DNA from: Geodermatophilus sabuli | GTDB lineage: Bacteria > Actinomycetota > Actinomycetes > Mycobacteriales > Geodermatophilaceae | NCBI RefSeq assembly: GCF_900215145.1 | Contig: NZ_OBDO01000008.1 | Location: 1 to 64,000, forward strand | Direction of reading: 5' to 3' | Length of the DNA: 64,000 nucleotides | Shown: in pieces, positions 50,949-58,766 of the stretch | Position numbering within the stretch: position 1 is the stretch's first letter | Layout of the letters: each line of letters begins with the position of its first letter | Translations under genes and position numbers: made by a program | Notes under the pieces: generated by a model | Told to the model about the DNA's origin: nothing | Database searches by the model: none | The model's input: the letters and a program-made list of their open reading frames with translations, nothing else

Positions 50949-51233
50949 TCAGGGGGTCGGCGGCGGAGGGCGGTAGACCTCAGCGCGGTGGGCGATGCGG
51001 ACGACGAGCACCGTGCGCGCGCTCTCGTCGATGTCGATGAGCACCCGGTAGTCGCCGCGGCGAGCACTGCGGAGACCCTCGAACTCACCGGTCAGCGGCT
51101 TGCTCAGGCGCTGCGGGTTCTCCGGGAGGACGGCAGTGATGAACTCGACGACGGCTACGGCGACCCGGGACGGGAGCTGGCCCAGCTGCCGGTGCGCCGC
51201 TGACGCGATGTGGACCTCGTACGAGGAACTCAC
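50949..51233 (-). CDS. RelE/ParE-family toxin
   Basis: 94 residues. SYEVHIASAAHRQLGQLP and LTGEFEGLRSARRGDYRVLIDID followed by VVRIAHRAEVY are the RelE ribosome-dependent mRNase pattern (R in SARRGDYR, H in IAHR). GTG start overlapping the antitoxin stop. Downstream gap 50752-50948 has a frame ending in AVVRTTEG just before the nuclease-helicase gene, possibly a remnant. Confidence 0.87.
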   Translation of the reverse strand: MSSSYEVHIASAAHRQLGQLPSRVAVAVVEFITAVLPENPQRLSKPLTGEFEGLRSARRGDYRVLIDIDESARTVLVVRIAHRAEVYRPPPPTP

Positions 51234-51502
51234 CCGGGCAGGCCGTACTGCGTTCGAAGATCGGCAGCAGCCACGGTCTGCCCTTCGGCGAACTCCCGTC
51301 GCGCCTGCGCAACGTCCTCCCGGACGCCGGGCTGGGACAACCAGAAGATCGTCTCGTGCAACGAGTCCAGGTCTGACTTGGCCATCAGCACGGCCGCCTC
51401 ACGTCCGTGCCGGGTGATCGTCACGATGTCGTGGGTCGTCTCAGCGGCTTCGACGAGAGCCGACAGCTTGTCCTTGGCCTCGCTCAACGGCACGGTCGTC
51501 AT
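51230..51502 (-). CDS. Phd/YefM-type antitoxin
   Basis: 90 residues. TTVPLSEAKDKLSALVEAAE and DIVTITRHGREAAVLMAKSDL form the YefM fold; the C-terminal REFAEGQTVAAADLRTQYG covers the toxin. ATG at 51502 lies 6 nt after a -10-like TAGAAT (minus strand), so the mRNA is probably leaderless. First gene of the antitoxin-toxin operon. Confidence 0.88.
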   Translation of the reverse strand: MTTVPLSEAKDKLSALVEAAETTHDIVTITRHGREAAVLMAKSDLDSLHETIFWLSQPGVREDVAQARREFAEGQTVAAADLRTQYGLPG

Positions 51503-51508
51503 GCAGAC

Positions 51509-51532
51509 ATTCTAGCCGTAATTCTGGCTAGA
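51509..51532 (-). promoter_or_regulatory. Promoter/operator of the YefM-RelE operon
   Basis: TCTAGCC (51511-51517) and GGCTAGA (51526-51532) form a 7-bp inverted repeat. On the minus strand the same bases contain TAGAAT (51514-51509), a good -10 hexamer 6 nt before the ATG. Binding of the antitoxin complex would therefore cover the promoter. Confidence 0.6.
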
Positions 51533-51594
51533 TATGTCCGCCTCGCGCCCGGCGGCCGACCGGGCTGGCCCGGTTCCGCGGCACACTGCCCGAC

Positions 51595-52107
51595 GTGGGA
51601 CGCCGGAAGCCCGGGAAGTACCCGTACGACTACACCCTGGGCGATGACGCACGATTCGCCGACAGCGGCGTCGGCGGCACGATGCGGGTGCTGCACGGCC
51701 CCGGCCGGGACATGGGGAGCACCGAGGGCGTGGTCTGCCAGGTGGACGTGCGGGGTCAGGACGGTGCCCTCCTGGACGACGCGGAGGCAGGCAAGCTCGG
51801 CAAGGAGCACCGCCTGCACGGGACCGCGCCCGGGGACCGGATCGACGCCACCGTGTCGGCGCACCACGCAGCCGGCCCGGACGGCGAGCTCACGGCCACG
51901 CGGACGGTCGTGCTCACCGGGGACCTCGACGACGTGGTGCGCTTCGGCGTCGGCCCCGGCTGGGAGCAGGTGGCCGCGGGGACGCCGGCGAGCTGCCATG
52001 GAGCCGACGACCCCGACGTCCCAGCTCTGGGGTGCCGGTGTGCGGCTGCGCGGGGCCCGCTCCACATGACTGCCACGGCCGCCCACGACAGGGCCGTCCC
52101 CCTCTAG
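51595..52107 (+). CDS. Hypothetical protein (170 aa)
   Basis: GTG at 51595. Codons are mostly G/C-ending through residue 130. The region EGVVCQVDVRGQDGALLD, GDRIDATVSAHHAAG and TRTVVLTGDLDDVV suggests a beta-barrel of OB type; the end (AARGPLHMTATAAHD) is less convincing. No signal peptide or membrane segment. Not recognised. Confidence 0.5.
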   Translation: MGRRKPGKYPYDYTLGDDARFADSGVGGTMRVLHGPGRDMGSTEGVVCQVDVRGQDGALLDDAEAGKLGKEHRLHGTAPGDRIDATVSAHHAAGPDGELTATRTVVLTGDLDDVVRFGVGPGWEQVAAGTPASCHGADDPDVPALGCRCAAARGPLHMTATAAHDRAVPL

Positions 52108-52119
52108 CGTCGTCCCCCG

Positions 52120-52316
52120 GTGTCGAAGCACCACGGCAGGAAGCCCTCGAAGGACCGCGGCGCCGGTCCGCCGCCCGGCGTGCGACCGGCCGCACGGAAT
52201 CACGCAGCCCGGACCTGATCGACGAGGTCGCCGGGGCGCTCGCCACCGGACAGCCCCTGGACCTGCTCGGGCTGACGAGCGCCGCGGATCGGAGCGCGCG
52301 ACGACCAGCCGTCAGG
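52120..52316 (+). pseudogene. Possible gene remnant with a frameshift
   Basis: From GTG 52120 the frame reads SKHHGRKPSKDRGAG, a basic start, and stops at a TGA near 52215. In the neighbouring frame the sequence continues as PDLIDEVAGALATGQPLDLLGLTSAAD, which looks like a natural helical segment. Together they resemble the N-terminus of a protein broken by one indel around 52190. No full gene can be restored. Confidence 0.3.
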
Positions 52317-52679
52317 TCAGGCCTTGGCGTACGTGTCGGCCGTCTTGCTCTCGAACTCCAACGCCACGAACGGTTCATCGCCCACGACCCAGGCGTCGTG
52401 GCCTGGTTCGAGACGGTAGGCGTCACCCGCACTGATGTCGGCTTCAGCGCCGTCGCTCGCGGTGACGTGGATCTTGCCGGAGACGACGTACCCCAGGTGC
52501 GCCGCCTGACAGGTGTCCGTACCGGCCACCGGCTTGATGCAGTCCGACCACCTCCAACCCGGTTGGAGGGTGTAGCGACCCACGGTGGTGCCGCCCAGGT
52601 GGACGACGCCCACGCTCGTCTTGTCCGGGGTCCGCGACTCGTCGGGGTGATCCATGCTCTTCGACTCGATGCTGGCCAT
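52317..52679 (-). CDS. Cupin-domain protein
   Basis: 120 residues with a single cupin barrel: RYTLQPGWRWSD, AAHLGYVVSGKIHV (motif 1) and AYRLEPGHDAWVVGDEP (motif 2). Motif 1 keeps only one clear histidine, so metal binding may be altered. ATG at 52679 with GGAGG upstream. A signal- or ligand-binding role is as likely as catalysis. The gap 52680-52942 contains the promoters of this gene and of the MazE-like gene and nothing else I can support. Confidence 0.78.
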   Translation of the reverse strand: MASIESKSMDHPDESRTPDKTSVGVVHLGGTTVGRYTLQPGWRWSDCIKPVAGTDTCQAAHLGYVVSGKIHVTASDGAEADISAGDAYRLEPGHDAWVVGDEPFVALEFESKTADTYAKA

Positions 52680-52942
52680 CGCTGGTCGCCTCCTGACTTC
52701 GAGGAGTTGAGACGACCGGGCCGCGCCCGCGCTGCGCACTGAGATGCCCTGCCGCGTCGGGCGAGGGTGTCCGGCGCCATGCACTGTGCTCGCTGCACCC
52801 CCGCCGGTCAACGGCCGCGGCCGTGGGAGCGCCGGTCGTCCGGGTTCTCTCCCCTCATCCGGCTCCGGGCCGGACGGTCGTCAGACCCGTGCGACCACGC
52901 TTCGTGGTATCACCGCGCATCCCAGATCGGTACCATTGATGG

Positions 52943-53179
52943 GTGAGCACACAGATCGCCGTCCGGCTCCCCGAGGAGCTCGTGGAGTTCATCGACCGGC
53001 TGGTGTCCGAGGGCCGCGCTCCATCCCGCGCCGCCGTCGTCAGTCAGGCGCTCCGGCGGGAGCGGCGTCGCGAGGTCGCGGCTCGCGACGCGGCCATCCT
53101 GGCCGCTGCCGCCGAGGACGACGACCTGGACGCCCTCGCCGAACACGCTGCCCGGACGCCGCTCGACGACCTCGACTGA
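52943..53179 (+). CDS. Ribbon-helix-helix (MazE-like) antitoxin
   Basis: 78 residues from GTG 52943. TQIAVRLPEELVEFIDRLVSEG and SRAAVVSQALRRE are the ribbon-helix-helix unit; the tail DDLDALAEHAARTPLDDLD is acidic. A TACCAT hexamer 10-11 nt upstream lies in an imperfect TGGTATC/GGTACCA repeat. Stop overlaps the MazF start (TGATG). Confidence 0.85.
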   Translation: MSTQIAVRLPEELVEFIDRLVSEGRAPSRAAVVSQALRRERRREVAARDAAILAAAAEDDDLDALAEHAARTPLDDLD

Positions 53180-53496
53180 TGCGTCCGATCCATCTCGCCC
53201 ACCTGGACAAGACCCGGCCCGTTCTCGTGCTGACCCGGGAACTCGTGCGCCCGCACCTCTCGCGGGTCACCGTCGCCCCGATCACGAGCACGGTCCGCGG
53301 GCTGTCGACAGAGGTCCCCGTCGGACCGGACAACGGCCTGGACTATCCGAGCGTCATCAGCTGCGACAACGTCGTCACGGTGCCGAAGGCAGCGCTCGGT
53401 CGGCAGATCGGCCGACTGCTCCCCGAGCAGGAGCCGGCCTTCACCGCGGCTCTGCACGCCGCGTTCGACCTCGAGGACCTGCCCGCTCCTCGCTGA
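53179..53496 (+). CDS. mazF: MazF/PemK-family endoribonuclease toxin
   Basis: 105 residues. RPIHLAHLDKTRPVLVLTREL, VTVAPITSTVRGL, and SVISCDNVVTVPKAALGRQIG give the SH3-like MazF fold; the conserved RP-V-L and PITST segments line the RNA-cutting site. Begins with ATG overlapping the antitoxin stop by one base. It should cleave single-stranded mRNA at short motifs. Confidence 0.9.
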   Translation: MRPIHLAHLDKTRPVLVLTRELVRPHLSRVTVAPITSTVRGLSTEVPVGPDNGLDYPSVISCDNVVTVPKAALGRQIGRLLPEQEPAFTAALHAAFDLEDLPAPR

Positions 53497-53567
53497 GTTC
53501 TCTCGCCGGCTCTCGCCCACCGTGTCCTGCCACGCTGTCGCCGCTGCCTCGGGGACAGTGGGACCCC

Positions 53568-54476
53568 GTGTCCCCCAGCACCCCTGACGCTCAGGTGTTC
53601 GAGCGGCTGTCATCCCTCCGCCAGCACCAGCAGGACGGCCGGCGGTCCCCGCACAAGCCCCTGCTCGTCCTCCTGGCGCTGGGGCGCCTGGCCGCCACCG
53701 GGACGAGCCGCCTGCCCTGGTCGGAGGCGGAGCAGGAGCTCGCCGACCTGATCGAGGAGTTCGGACCGACGTCGAAGACGGGCCGCGCCCAGAGCGCCGC
53801 CTTTCCGTTCACGAGGCTGCGGTCCGACGGCGTGTGGACGCTCGACCGCGATGTCCCCATGGACACCGTCGGCCCGCTCCGCGAAGGCGTGACGGGGCGG
53901 TTCGAGGCGTCACTGGAAGCGGCCCTGCGGAATCGTCCGGAACTCATCGCCGAGGCGGCGCGCGGCCTGGTCGAGAGCCATTTCCCGGGCACGGTGGCAC
54001 CCGACGTCCTCGTTGCCGTTGGCCTGGACCCGGACTGGCTGGAGGGCAGCGGACCCGCTCGCGGTGCGAGCCCCGCTGACCGACGGCGGAGCAGCACGTG
54101 GCTGGCCGCCGTCATCGAGGCGTGGGACCGGCAGTGCGCCTTCTGCGGCTTCGACGGCGCCGCCGGCGGAGGCGTCGTGGGGATCGAGGCGGCGCAAGTC
54201 CGCTGGTTCAAGCTGGGCGGTCCGGACGACCTCGACAACGGGCTCGCCCTGTGCTCCCTGCACCACAAGCTGTTCGACCGCGGGATGCTCGGCCTGGACG
54301 ACGACCTCGCCGTCGTCGTGTCCCGCCGCTTCTCCGCCCGGGCGCCCCAGGGCCGGACCGTGTACGACCTGCACGGCCAGCGGTTGCAGCCACGTCCCGG
54401 CACGCTCCTGCCTGCCGACCGGCATGTTGCCTGGCACCGGGAGCAGGTGTTCCAGGGAGTGGCGCTCGCCGGCTGA
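53568..54476 (+). CDS. Phosphorothioate-type HNH restriction endonuclease
   Basis: 302 residues, GTG start at 53568. The N-terminal part (SPHKPLLVLLALGRLA near 27-42, LPWSEAEQELADLIEEFGP) matches the sulfur-binding domain that reads phosphorothioated DNA in the ScoMcrA/SprMcrA group. The C-terminal half is an HNH nuclease: CAFCGFDG near 196, IEAAQVRWFKLGGPDDLDNGL, and CSLHHKLFDRG. Such type IV enzymes destroy incoming DNA with foreign sulfur modification. No dnd or ssp modification genes are in the window, as expected for a restriction-only enzyme. Methylated-DNA specificity is the alternative. Confidence 0.85.
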   Translation: MSPSTPDAQVFERLSSLRQHQQDGRRSPHKPLLVLLALGRLAATGTSRLPWSEAEQELADLIEEFGPTSKTGRAQSAAFPFTRLRSDGVWTLDRDVPMDTVGPLREGVTGRFEASLEAALRNRPELIAEAARGLVESHFPGTVAPDVLVAVGLDPDWLEGSGPARGASPADRRRSSTWLAAVIEAWDRQCAFCGFDGAAGGGVVGIEAAQVRWFKLGGPDDLDNGLALCSLHHKLFDRGMLGLDDDLAVVVSRRFSARAPQGRTVYDLHGQRLQPRPGTLLPADRHVAWHREQVFQGVALAG

Positions 54477-54493
54477 GCTGACTGCGTGCCTGT

Positions 54494-55090
54494 TCATCCT
54501 CCAGCGGTCTGATCGGCGGGTATCCGGTGACGCACGACGATCCTCGGCGCGTCGGACGGGAAGTAGGTCTCCCGGCGCTTGGCCAGGCGGGCGAGCTCCC
54601 AGTTCCACGGCACGCGGGCAGCCTTCTGCTCGTTGTGCCGTCGGCACAGAGCCTGCCCGTTCTCGATCGCGGTGACCCCACCACGGCTGTGCGGGTGGAC
54701 GTGGTCCGCCTGCAGTCCCTCGGTCTCCCGGCACCGCCCGAGCAGCCAGGAGTGCCGTTCGCAACGACGACCAGCCCGCGCCAGGATCTCCGCTTTGTCG
54801 GACCGGGAAAACCCGCGCTGCGGATCCCGCGGGCAGCCGCCGTGGATCACCGAACGCGCAGTACGGATGGCGGCGCGGAGCGCCAAGAGCACAACAAGCC
54901 CGAGGAGCCACGGAGTCGCGACCAGTCCTTCGAGGACGTCGCCGAGCACTCCCGTGAAGAAGTCGGATGGCTCGAGGCCTGCAACTCCCGCGTCACCTGC
55001 GTCCGGGCTCAGATGCACGTTGGTGCTGTCGACCAGCGCGGCGGGGAGCTTGAGCGACAGGTCCCCAGACCGAAGGCACCTGTCCCCCAC
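54494..55090 (-). CDS. Membrane-linked HNH endonuclease
   Basis: 198 residues from GTG 55090. A hydrophobic helix (LVATPWLLGLVVLLALRAAI, near 55-75) precedes an HNH nuclease: CERHSWLLGRC, ADHVHPHSRGG and NGQALCRRHNEQK give the Cys4/HNH pattern. The preceding segment (GDLSLKLPAALVDSTNV) is soluble. A longer frame reaches 55276 but would overlap the divergent helicase gene, so the start at 55090 is preferred; an intermediate start at 55147 is possible. It is divergent from the helicase with back-to-back -10 elements. Confidence 0.75.
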   Translation of the reverse strand: MGDRCLRSGDLSLKLPAALVDSTNVHLSPDAGDAGVAGLEPSDFFTGVLGDVLEGLVATPWLLGLVVLLALRAAIRTARSVIHGGCPRDPQRGFSRSDKAEILARAGRRCERHSWLLGRCRETEGLQADHVHPHSRGGVTAIENGQALCRRHNEQKAARVPWNWELARLAKRRETYFPSDAPRIVVRHRIPADQTAGG

Positions 55091-55116
55091 CCGAGCGTCG
55101 AACTCAGCAGATCGAG

Positions 55117-55126
55117 ATTGTACAGT
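55117..55126. promoter_or_regulatory. Overlapping divergent -10 elements
   Basis: On the minus strand TACAAT (55122-55117) and on the plus strand TACAGT (55121-55126) share two bases. The plus-strand start codon (55139) is 12 nt beyond its hexamer and the minus-strand start (55090) about 27 nt beyond its own. One promoter should interfere with the other. Confidence 0.4.
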
Positions 55127-55138
55127 TACGTTGAGTTT

Positions 55139-58100
55139 ATGGGGGACGCGCCCACTGGGCTGTACGAGCACCTGGTCACCGATCGGCTCAACAAGGACCT
55201 GGCCGCGACGGCTCCCGACCTGGTCCAACTCGGCACGCTCGACCCGGCCGACGCCCACGAGACGCTGACCCGCCACATCGCCGAGCTCGCGAGCCGGGCC
55301 CTACGGGCCGGCGGTGGAAGCGACGCATCGGCCATCAGTCGACAGGTCGAGCTGGCCAACCGGATCGTCGCGGCCATCGGCGACCTGTCGCCGGACGTAG
55401 CCGACATGGACGACGCCGTCGCGGATCCGGCCCGCACCCTCCTGGCGATCGCCCCGCCGAGCGGGGTACCTGGGCCCGCGTCGTTCCCCGAGCGACCGGC
55501 CGTCCCGCTCTCCACGAGCGCACTGCTGGTCAACGGCCGCGGCCAGCCGCGGATCGGCTACGAAGTCACCCGGGAACTGGCGTCGGCCGACCGGGTCGAC
55601 CTGCTGTGCGCCTTCATCAAGTGGCACGGGCTGCGCGTCCTGGAAGACGCCCTCACCGATCTCCGCGAGCGCAGTGTCCGGCTGCGCGTCATCACCACCA
55701 CCTACATGGGCGCGACCGACCAGCGCGCCCTCGACCGGCTCGTCGAACTCGGCGCCGACGTCAAGGTCTCCTACGAGACGCGGACGACGCGGCTGCACGC
55801 CAAGGCGTGGCTGTTCCACCGGGACACCGGCATGTCGACGGCCTACGTCGGCAGCTCGAACCTCTCCCGGACGGCGCTCATCGACGGCCTCGAGTGGAAC
55901 GTGCGGCTGTCCAACGTCGAGCAGTCGCACCTGCTGACGACGTTCGCGGAGACGTTCGACAGCTACTGGGCAGACCCGTCCTTCGAGACCTACGAGCCGA
56001 GCCGTGACGGCGATCGGCTGCGGCAGGCCATCGCTGCTGAGCGCGGCGGGCCAAGCGACCTGCCCATCGAGATCGCAACGCTCGACGTCCGCCCCTTCGG
56101 CTACCAGCAGGAGATCCTCGACGAGCTCCAGGCCGAGCGAGAGGTCCACGATCGCTGGCGGAACCTCGTGGTGATGGCGACCGGAACGGGGAAGACGGTC
56201 GTCTCGGCCCTCGACTACCGGCGGCTGCGCACGGCGGGAACCGTCGAGCGAGTGCTGTTCATCGCTCACCGCGAGGAACTGCTGGTCCAGAGCCTGTCGA
56301 CGTTCCGGCACGTGCTCCGCCAGGGGGACTTCGGCGAGCTCTTCGTCGGCGGCCAGCGGCCTCGGGAGTGGCGGCACGTCTTTGGCTCGGTCCAGTCACT
56401 GACCCAGTTCGACCTCGCCGAGCTCAACCCGAGCCACTTCGACATGGTCATCGTCGACGAGTTCCACCACGCCGAGGCCGCGACGTACCGCAGGCTCCTG
56501 GAGCACCTGCAGCCCAAGGTCCTCCTCGGCCTGACGGCAACACCCGAGCGGACCGACGGCGCCGACGTCCGGGGCTGGTTCGGCGGCCGGACGGCGGTCG
56601 AACTGCGGCTGTGGGAGGCGCTGGAGCAGGGCCTGCTCGCGCCGTTCCAGTACTTCGGCATCCACGACGACGTGGCGCTCGACCAGCTGCGGTGGCGGCG
56701 CGGCCGGGGGTATGACGTCGGGGAGCTGACCGACGTCTACACCGGCAACGACAAGCGCGTAAGGCTGGTCCTGCAGGCGGTCCATGACAAGGTGGCGGAC
56801 CCGCGGCAGATGCGAGCGCTGGGCTTCTGCGTGAGCATCCAGCACGCGCAGTACATGGCTGAGCGGTTCACCGCGGCGGGGATCCACAGCCTGGCGGTCA
56901 CCTCGACGACGTCCCGCGAGGAGCGAGCCGCCGCACTGACCGCCCTCCGCGACCGCACCGTGAACGTCCTCTTCGCGGTCGATCTCTTCAATGAAGGGCT
57001 CGACGTCCCGGCGGTCGACACCGTGCTGTTTCTCCGGCCGACCGAGAGCGCAACTGTCTTCCTCCAGCAGCTGGGCCGCGGCCTGCGACTGTCGGAGGAC
57101 AAGGCCTGCCTGACTGTTCTCGACTTCATCGGCGCGCAGCGCAAGGAGTTCCGCTTCGACCTCCGTTTCCGGGCCCTGACCGGCACCTCACGGCGCGGCC
57201 TGCAGCGGGTGGTCGAGCAGGGCTTCCCCACCCTGCCGGCCGGCTGCCACATCGAGCTGGACCGGGTGGCGCAGCGGATCGTCCTCGACAACATCAAGCA
57301 GTCCCTCAACGTCTCGTGGAAGGGGCTGGTCGCCGAGGCGTCTGGCGCGCAGACGCCTGCGCTCGCCGACTTCCTGGAGGAGACCGGGGTTGAGCTCGAG
57401 GACCTCTACCGCGGCAGCGGCCGCAGCTGGCTGGATCTGAAGCGCGCCGCCGGCTGGGACGACTCGGTGCCCGGTCCGGACGACGCGACACTGCGGGCGG
57501 CGTTCGGTCGCATGCTGCACATCGACGACCTGGAACGACTGAGGGCTCTGCGGGAGCTGCTCGATGCGGCGAGCGCCCGTTCTGAGGTCGACGGCTCGGA
57601 GCGCATGCGTCGGCTGGCGGCGATGCTGCACTTCTCCCTGTGGGGTTCGCGGACGCCGTTCAGCAGCGTGGAGACGAGTCTCGAGCGTCTGCTGGCGAAC
57701 CCCGGTCGAGCGCGAGAGCTGACCGAGTTGAGCGGCGTCCTGCACGACCGCATTCACCGAGTGACGCCGGCCCTGGAGGTTGCCGGAGACCGTCCGTTGC
57801 ATGTGCACGCCCGGTACAGCCGCGACGAGGCGCTGGCGGCGTTCGGGATGGAGGACCTGAACGGCACGTGGGGCTCGGGGGTGCGCTGGGTGCCCGGCGA
57901 CCAGGCAGACGTCTTCTTCGTGACGCTGGTGAAGACCGAGGCGCACTTCTCCCCCACGACGATGTACGCCGACCACGCCATCTCGCCGACGCTGTTCCAG
58001 TGGGAGTCGCAGAACGTGACGGCTGAGCGGTCGGCAACAGGCCAGCGGTACATCAACCACCGGGGGATGGGCACGTCGGTGCACCTGTTCGTCCGTGAGT

Positions 58101-58255
58101 CCAAGACGGCAGACGGGACGCTCGGGACGCCGCCGTACCTCTACGCGGGACCGATGTCCTATGTCTCACACGCGGGCGAGCGCCCCATGCGGATCCTCTG
58201 GCGACTGGAGCACGCACTACCAGCTGACGTCTTCCACGCCGCCAAGGTCGCCTGA
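55139..58255 (+). CDS. PLD nuclease-DEAD/DEAH helicase-DUF3427 protein
   Basis: 1038 residues. A PLD-type nuclease domain (about 125-300) has the HxK motif in RLHAKAWLFH and the following GSSNLS. The SF2 helicase has ATGTGKT near 345, DEFHH near 441, LTATPER near 464, and GRGLRL near 645. The C-terminal DUF3427 domain (about 790-1035) ends the protein. ATG at 55139. Related proteins are frequent in defence regions, where the PLD part would cut and the helicase part translocate on DNA. No methylase is adjacent. The family assignment is firm; the defence role is inference. Confidence 0.9.
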   Translation: MGDAPTGLYEHLVTDRLNKDLAATAPDLVQLGTLDPADAHETLTRHIAELASRALRAGGGSDASAISRQVELANRIVAAIGDLSPDVADMDDAVADPARTLLAIAPPSGVPGPASFPERPAVPLSTSALLVNGRGQPRIGYEVTRELASADRVDLLCAFIKWHGLRVLEDALTDLRERSVRLRVITTTYMGATDQRALDRLVELGADVKVSYETRTTRLHAKAWLFHRDTGMSTAYVGSSNLSRTALIDGLEWNVRLSNVEQSHLLTTFAETFDSYWADPSFETYEPSRDGDRLRQAIAAERGGPSDLPIEIATLDVRPFGYQQEILDELQAEREVHDRWRNLVVMATGTGKTVVSALDYRRLRTAGTVERVLFIAHREELLVQSLSTFRHVLRQGDFGELFVGGQRPREWRHVFGSVQSLTQFDLAELNPSHFDMVIVDEFHHAEAATYRRLLEHLQPKVLLGLTATPERTDGADVRGWFGGRTAVELRLWEALEQGLLAPFQYFGIHDDVALDQLRWRRGRGYDVGELTDVYTGNDKRVRLVLQAVHDKVADPRQMRALGFCVSIQHAQYMAERFTAAGIHSLAVTSTTSREERAAALTALRDRTVNVLFAVDLFNEGLDVPAVDTVLFLRPTESATVFLQQLGRGLRLSEDKACLTVLDFIGAQRKEFRFDLRFRALTGTSRRGLQRVVEQGFPTLPAGCHIELDRVAQRIVLDNIKQSLNVSWKGLVAEASGAQTPALADFLEETGVELEDLYRGSGRSWLDLKRAAGWDDSVPGPDDATLRAAFGRMLHIDDLERLRALRELLDAASARSEVDGSERMRRLAAMLHFSLWGSRTPFSSVETSLERLLANPGRARELTELSGVLHDRIHRVTPALEVAGDRPLHVHARYSRDEALAAFGMEDLNGTWGSGVRWVPGDQADVFFVTLVKTEAHFSPTTMYADHAISPTLFQWESQNVTAERSATGQRYINHRGMGTSVHLFVRESKTADGTLGTPPYLYAGPMSYVSHAGERPMRILWRLEHALPADVFHAAKVA

Positions 58256-58318
58256 GGCACGAGCTCGACGGCCGAGCTTCCGGAAGATCGAGAACAGCGT
58301 CCCCAGGTCGGTAGCACT

Positions 58319-58687
58319 TCACTGGCGCTCGGGCGCGACACCCCGGAACGAGGCAACTGGAAAACGTTCTCCGTTCCGCGCCAGCTTGCCCAGCACGGCA
58401 TCGCTCAGATCCACGCCGGCCACATCAGCCAACCGCAGCAGGTACAGTAGAACGTCGGCCAGTTCGTCCCCGAGCCGCTCCCGCAGCGGTGGATCCGCTG
58501 TCATCGCACGCTCCGCTGGCAACCACTGCACGAGCTCGGCAACCTCGCCGACCTCCCCCGCGAGCGCGAGCGTCAGCGACTTGAGGTCGTGAAATCGCCC
58601 CCAGTCACGCGCGTCGCTGAACGCCCGCATCTGCCTCATCAGTTCCTCGAGATCCGCCACGCGTGGAGTATGGGTAACCGACTGCAC
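58319..58687 (-). CDS. MazG-like nucleotide pyrophosphohydrolase
   Basis: 122 residues. The all-alpha NTP-PPase fold shows LTLALAGEVGEVAELVQWL (ExxE) and RLGDELADVLLYLLRLAD (ExxD), the Mg-binding motif pair. It hydrolyses a (d)NTP to the monophosphate and pyrophosphate. GTG start at 58687; a slightly later start at VADLEEL is possible. It is convergent with the DUF3427 helicase and divergent from the DUF2075 gene; the three seem to form one unit. Confidence 0.85.
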   Translation of the reverse strand: MQSVTHTPRVADLEELMRQMRAFSDARDWGRFHDLKSLTLALAGEVGEVAELVQWLPAERAMTADPPLRERLGDELADVLLYLLRLADVAGVDLSDAVLGKLARNGERFPVASFRGVAPERQ

Positions 58688-58766
58688 CGACCGGCGCGTC
58701 TAGGCTGCTTGCTGCGGCCCGACTGGCTTCCGTCGCACGGACATGCCCCCACCCGCACGTTGATTC

